From: Paralichthys olivaceus
Taxonomy: Eukaryota > Chordata > Actinopteri > Pleuronectiformes > Paralichthyidae
Direction: 5' to 3'
DNA length: 64,000 bases
Assembly: GCF_024713975.1 (NCBI RefSeq)
Contig: NC_091115.1
Span: 4,682,501-4,746,500, forward strand
The notes under the pieces are model-generated. The model saw nothing but the letters and a program-made list of their open reading frames with translations, did not search any database and was not told where the DNA came from. Of this stretch, positions 59,928 through 64,000 are shown one piece after another. Every line of letters begins with the position of its first letter. The first letter of the stretch is position 1. The position numbers and the translations under genes were made by a program.

Positions 59928-60818
59928 TGTTCAGCTGTCATTCTGGAGGGAAAGGCCCCAGTCGAGTTGAGCAGGGGGGATGGAGGAGGTGGGGAGGCCA
60001 GCTCCTTGAGCCCCAGCCCCGCTGCTCTGCCTCCGACCCACGCAGAGAGCGTTGGGCCCTGGCAGAGCGAGAGCCTGCTGGCAGAGTCCTGGTCAACGAT
60101 GGGCGACATGGACGCCGAGGACGCCAAGAGCCTCGACAGCAACGACGGGGCGGCTCTGGCTGGAGAGGAGAACCACTCCTTCAACTCCGACATGGTTCAC
60201 CTGGAGCGAGAGGAGGTGGAGATGCTGGAGGAGGCGGTGGAGGAGAGGGCAAGGAGATCAGAGGAAGAGGAGGAGGACGATGAGGAGCTGCAGACGAGTG
60301 TGTTGAGTGTGTTAGGTGGGGAGAGGGAGCTGGTGGAGCTCAGGGAGGAGGAGCAGGACCTCCAGGCTCCGGAAACTGAGGAGCTCCTGGTGTCAGCAGA
60401 AGAGCCTGAGGTGGAGAAGGAGCCCGCAGAGTTCAGGCAGGTGGTTCCCCCGATGGCTCTGCCTCCTCTGCCTATCGTCAGGTTCGATCCCCCCTCTGCG
60501 ACCTCCACCCCGGTCCCTTCAACCACAATCTCTGAAGCTGAGGAACTCCTTTCTCTTCAGGGGCTCCACCCTCCGGCCATCCTCGCGCCACTGGCAGCAG
60601 AACCTCCGGCAGAAAATCTAGAGCAACTCAAATTCTCACAGATCCCTCTTTCAGCAGAGGAGGAACATTCAAGTAAAGAAGCAGCGTCAGAAAAGCCACA
60701 GGCCACTGCTCCCGAGACCAAACCTCTGAGCTCCACGGAGCTGCTGTGTGGAGGAGCCGCTTTAGTAGCTGTCGTTGGCGTCGTGGCGTACGGAGCTGTG
60801 GCCTACTGCCGAAAATGA
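59928..60818 (+). CDS. bcl2l13: BCL2L13 (Bcl-rambo), last coding exon only
   Basis: After the acceptor TTTTCTCTCTGCAG the frame is open for 296 codons to the TGA at 60816-60818. Matches to BCL2L13 are WQSESL, the block around DAKSLDSNDG..NHSFNSDMVHLEREEVE (human EVKSLDSNGAG..NNSSNSDIVHVEKEEV), a long acidic Glu-rich middle, and a C-terminal tail anchor (LLCGGAALVAVVGVVAYGAV) ending YCRK. The family is a mitochondrial outer-membrane, Bcl-2-like protein and mitophagy receptor. The frame continues upstream of the acceptor to an ATG at 59850, but that part has no similarity and is probably intron. About 200 N-terminal residues with the BH motifs should lie in upstream exons that were not found. 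Human order (ATP6V1E1 head-to-head with BCL2L13) is kept. Confidence 0.85.
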   Translation, partial: CSAVILEGKAPVELSRGDGGGGEASSLSPSPAALPPTHAESVGPWQSESLLAESWSTMGDMDAEDAKSLDSNDGAALAGEENHSFNSDMVHLEREEVEMLEEAVEERARRSEEEEEDDEELQTSVLSVLGGERELVELREEEQDLQAPETEELLVSAEEPEVEKEPAEFRQVVPPMALPPLPIVRFDPPSATSTPVPSTTISEAEELLSLQGLHPPAILAPLAAEPPAENLEQLKFSQIPLSAEEEHSSKEAASEKPQATAPETKPLSSTELLCGGAALVAVVGVVAYGAVAYCRK

Positions 60819-61009
60819 AACCTGTCACCCTTTCACTGCAGGCTCTGTTTTTAAATCTACTCCCGATCAATTACTCACTCTCTGAATTCTGGATTTCACC
60901 CGTTGTATTGTCATTATTAGTCACATTCGATTTGTCGGGTTCATTTTGTGCTACCTCAGCTCACATCAGAGCTCATGGCCTTTGTTTTTGTTTTGTTTTC
61001 TCAGAGGAA

Positions 61010-61015
61010 ATTAAA
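61010..61015 (+). terminator. Candidate bcl2l13 polyadenylation signal
   Basis: ATTAAA 192 bp after the stop codon. AATAAATAAA near 61.33 kb is an alternative. Confidence 0.4.
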
Positions 61016-61614
61016 CCTGTAAAATGTAAAAAACCATGTGCAAGCTGCAATTTTAAAGAATCCTGAAACTTGAAACCTTTGTTTGATGGTTCTTTGTGTG
61101 ATTGTGTCGCTCGTCACGTCACCGGAAATCAACACGAGGGAAGAAATTAGCAGAAAATTCTTCTTCTGCAAAACACGTCCAGTTACTCTGGGTTTTTCCA
61201 AACAGCTGACAGGATATTGGTTGATTTAAATTGGACTATAAATGTATTTTAACTCTCCTCGTTCACTCCTCCACCAACGCTGAACAATCACACTGTGTAG
61301 TTCTTATAGTGGAAATACAAAAGAAAAAAATAAATAAATGAACAAATGGTTTGTCCTTTTTCAAACTGATCATCACGACTCTCCTCTCAAACACCTCAGA
61401 TTATAAATCAGTGTTGCCACAGAACAACGCAGCATTCAGCTGTGCCATGGTTCAATCCTACAAGCAGTCGATCTGTTTGAACAGCTTCTCAGATGATATT
61501 CTAGTGTTTGATCAGAAGCTTAAACCTCTGTTGTTGGTTTAACACGAAGCTGTTTCTCCAATCCTGCAGGTTGGGAAGCACTGAGCTAGAAACCACTTCC
61601 TGCTCAAGAGACCT

Positions 61615-61921
61615 TTAAAGGTCCAGTGTGTAGAATTTAGTGATGTCTAGTTTTGAAATTGCAGCTGAACACCCCTCAACTCAAAAGGTGTTTAGTCTGT
61701 TCAGTCTGGACTAATGTAAAAAACATGGCGGCCTCCGTAGAGAGGGTCCCTCGATGTAAATATAGAATATTTAAATATAAAGGACCTTTTCTGGGGTAAA
61801 GAAAACAACAATTTATACAATTTAGATGAAACGAACTAGTGAAAACATCATGAGGATTATTCTACATTAAATTTCTGCCAATAGATCCCTTTCACCTAAA
61901 TCTTACACACTGGACCTTTAA
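61615..61921 (+). mobile_element. MITE-like element, copy C
   Basis: A 307-bp element beginning TTAAAGGTCCAGTGTGTAGA and ending TACACACTGGACCTTTAA, so the termini are near-perfect inverted repeats. It contains AAACATGGCGGCCTCCGTAG. It lies downstream of bcl2l13. Confidence 0.85.
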
Positions 61922-62169
61922 CCTCCCTCTGTCAGGAGAATCAATAAAAAACACAAAAAGTAAGTTTTGCTGAACATAAGTTTGACGTCTTACAGTGGAC
62001 TGGAGCTGACAGTTGGTTTGATGCTCTGTCCTGCCACCTACTGGTTAGTCAGCATCATTACAGTGAGACCAAAGTCAACCTCAGAGCAACAGCAGGTCCT
62101 TTAAGCAGAAGCACTAAAAGAAGGAGGCATCAAAATTCTGATTTTTTTTGTCTACAATCTCACTTTCAT

Positions 62170-62246
62170 TATTATCATTATTATTATTAGTAGAAGTAGT
62201 TGTAGTAGCTGTAGTAGTAGAAGTATAGTAGTAGTAGTAGTAGTAT
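62170..62246. repeat. (TTA)n/(TAG)n trinucleotide tract
   Basis: TTATTATTA passes into interrupted TAGTAGTAG units. Confidence 0.85.
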
Positions 62247-63689
62247 TTGCATATTCTTCCAAGAAACAACAGATAAATTCTATATGACAACCAGAAATAG
62301 AGAATCAATTTTTACATTCATTATATAATTTGCTAAGACAGGTAGAATAGGTCTAAGTTAATCGATAAAACAATATATGATATAACTTAATAAGCTTTAA
62401 GAGCTAAATGAGACAAACTGGAGAAAGAACATGCATGATATTTTATTTACAATGCAAAATAAAAATGTTGCTGTGACTATAAAAACTAAATAAGTGGTTT
62501 GTGAAAAGAAAAAAAGCCTGAGAGTTAAATAAACGCATGTAAACTGTAGCTCAAAGAGAGAGTCTGCAGCGACTACACCAACCACGTCCATCAGTTTTTT
62601 TCCAATCGTCTCACCCAGGACACGAGCACGAAAAGATGATAATCCTGCGGTCGCACAACACTCGGCCTGATAGACGAATTACACACAGTGGCTTTGACAC
62701 TTCTTGATTTTCATCTGGTGACAGTAAATAAAGAAGAACAATGGGCTCGACTGTGCGGCTGTTCCCACATCGCTGTCAACAAGCACGCAGCTATTGAATT
62801 GAGAAGGGGAAGGAAAGTGCTTCTTTGTTTGGAAAGATAAAGCTGCAGCGTGTCTGCATTATACCATAAAATATACTGTCCCACCTTCACAGATAAACAT
62901 GCATCTGTGTGTGTGTGCGTGTGTGTGTCTTTTTCCTCAACACACCCATCTGAGCACACCTAACCACACATTAAACATGGATTTACTGACCTCACCCTCA
63001 TCATTATAATATCCAGATAATAGCAATAAAAGAATTACACTGCTGGCGATTTAGTGCTGTTAGTGTTTCATGTCAGAATTAATTCAAATGATCCTTCAAT
63101 TAAATCAAATATTAAAAATACTTCCCAGTGAATATGCCTAAGAGATATTATTTTTCTAATTCAATTCAAATCAGACAAATCGACTTTCATTCATCTCTGC
63201 GAGGTCAACTGCACGCTCCAGATACACGTACACCAAAAAGAGATGAAAGAGGAAACTCTGTAAACCACAAACAATCCAGGTGTTAAAGCAAAGAAACCAT
63301 ATATGAGGAAGTTGTAATACATAATCTAAAGTAATACATGTTAACAGATAAATGTGATAAAATATATCAAAAATGAAAAATGCACAAAGAAATGAAGCTA
63401 CGCAGCAACTGAAGACATGTGAGGAGCTGAGATTTGAGAAGCTGAGCAGCAGACGATATCAATGATTTAAAGGTTAAAGACAGTTTCATGACTTGCTCTG
63501 GATTTTAAATGAATTTATGTTTTATTACTTTCTCGACGTCTTTCATCTGTTAAAGGTAAAACAGTGAGTTGCCTGTTTGATTGATTTAATCTAATTGATG
63601 TTGTCTGAGAGGAGTAGAGACGTGTGCTCAGTGTGTGTGTGTGTTGTCACATGTAAGTGAAATAGAGGAAAATCGAGGAAAACATTATA

Positions 63690-63900
63690 GAACAGAGCAA
63701 ATGGAACTGAAATCATTTAGTTGAATTAAACATAATATATAAGAATAGAATGCAGCATTATAAAGTAGAACAGAACAGAATAGAATAGAACACAATGAAA
63801 TAGAGTGGAACAAAATAGAACAGAGTTTAGGATAGAGTAGAATCAAGCTGAATAGAATAAAGTAGAATAGAAGAGAACATTCAACATTAAATAATGTAAA
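63690..63900. repeat. Degenerate AGAAT/AGAAC pentamer array
   Basis: About 200 bp of imperfect units such as AGAATAGAAC, AGAACAG and TAGAATAG, with no coding content. The frame through the reverse strand is translated repeat. Confidence 0.75.
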
Positions 63901-64000
63901 GAAACTCGACACAATATAAAAGAGCAAAAAATAAAAATGAGTAGATCCTACCAGTATAGAATGGTAATGAATAGAGGAAAAGAAGATGCAACAGAAAAGT

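Larger units (their letters stand above)
60819..64000. other. bcl2l13 3' UTR and downstream intergenic DNA
   Basis: No further coding exon was recognised. Contents are the bcl2l13 3' UTR, MITE copy C, a (TAG/TTA)n tract at about 62.17-62.25 kb and a degenerate AGAAT/AGAAC array near the end. In mammals BID follows, but no BID-like exon is visible. Confidence 0.6.

Noticed and set aside
60197-60526. 109-codon Ser-rich minus-strand frame
   Set aside because: It is the antisense of the Glu/acidic codons of bcl2l13.

Overview
This is vertebrate genomic DNA, almost certainly from a ray-finned (teleost) fish. The genes are split into many short exons with GT-AG introns, promoters are CpG-rich, (CA/GT)n tracts are long and frequent, and the background is AT-rich and littered with teleost-style retroposon tails and short inverted-terminal-repeat elements. 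No prokaryotic, viral or CRISPR feature was seen. Gene names come from recognising the translated exons; no database search was possible.

Layout. (1) 1-1.5 kb: nothing recognisable. (2) About 1.5-28.8 kb, minus strand: kmt2e (MLL5), complete. 23 coding exons splice in phase to a 1,654-codon frame; a non-coding first exon lies in a CpG-rich promoter, and the 3' UTR carries (CA/GT)n. (3) 28.8-33.4 kb: intergenic, with retroposon debris, an orphan CpG-rich block (30.7-31.75 kb) and an L1/Tx1-type LINE relic. (4) 33.49-35.88 kb, plus strand: rad51ap1, 321 aa. (5) 38.0-44.2 kb, plus strand: a Y-subfamily polypeptide GalNAc-transferase, best matched to galnt8, 615 aa. (6) 44.6-49.2 kb, minus strand: ada2 (cecr1), 501 aa, tail-to-tail with galnt8. 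(7) 50.1-55.4 kb, minus strand: atp6v1e1, V-ATPase subunit E, 226 aa. (8) 55.4-55.7 kb: a CpG-rich, probably bidirectional promoter with a CLEAR-like motif. (9) 59.9-60.8 kb, plus strand: the large last exon of bcl2l13. Its N-terminal Bcl-2-homology exons could not be found in the 4.2 kb upstream. (10) 60.8-64 kb: non-coding repeats.

The genes do not form a pathway. They are a chromatin reader, a homologous-recombination accessory factor, a Golgi glycosyltransferase, a secreted/lysosomal adenosine deaminase, a V-ATPase stalk subunit and a mitochondrial tail-anchored Bcl-2-like protein. Order is the main point: relatives of human 7q22 (KMT2E), 12p13 (RAD51AP1, GALNT8) and 22q11 (ADA2, ATP6V1E1, BCL2L13) genes lie side by side, and ada2 abuts atp6v1e1 without the intervening human genes.

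The observations most worth a second look are: the apparently headless bcl2l13; a coding-like orphan exon at 57.55-57.68 kb; the orphan CpG island at 31 kb; a MITE-like family (four copies) whose three longer copies each carry a YY1-type ATGGCGGCC motif; a long imperfect hairpin in a galnt8 intron; and the CLEAR-like site in the atp6v1e1 promoter. No clearly new biological system was found.
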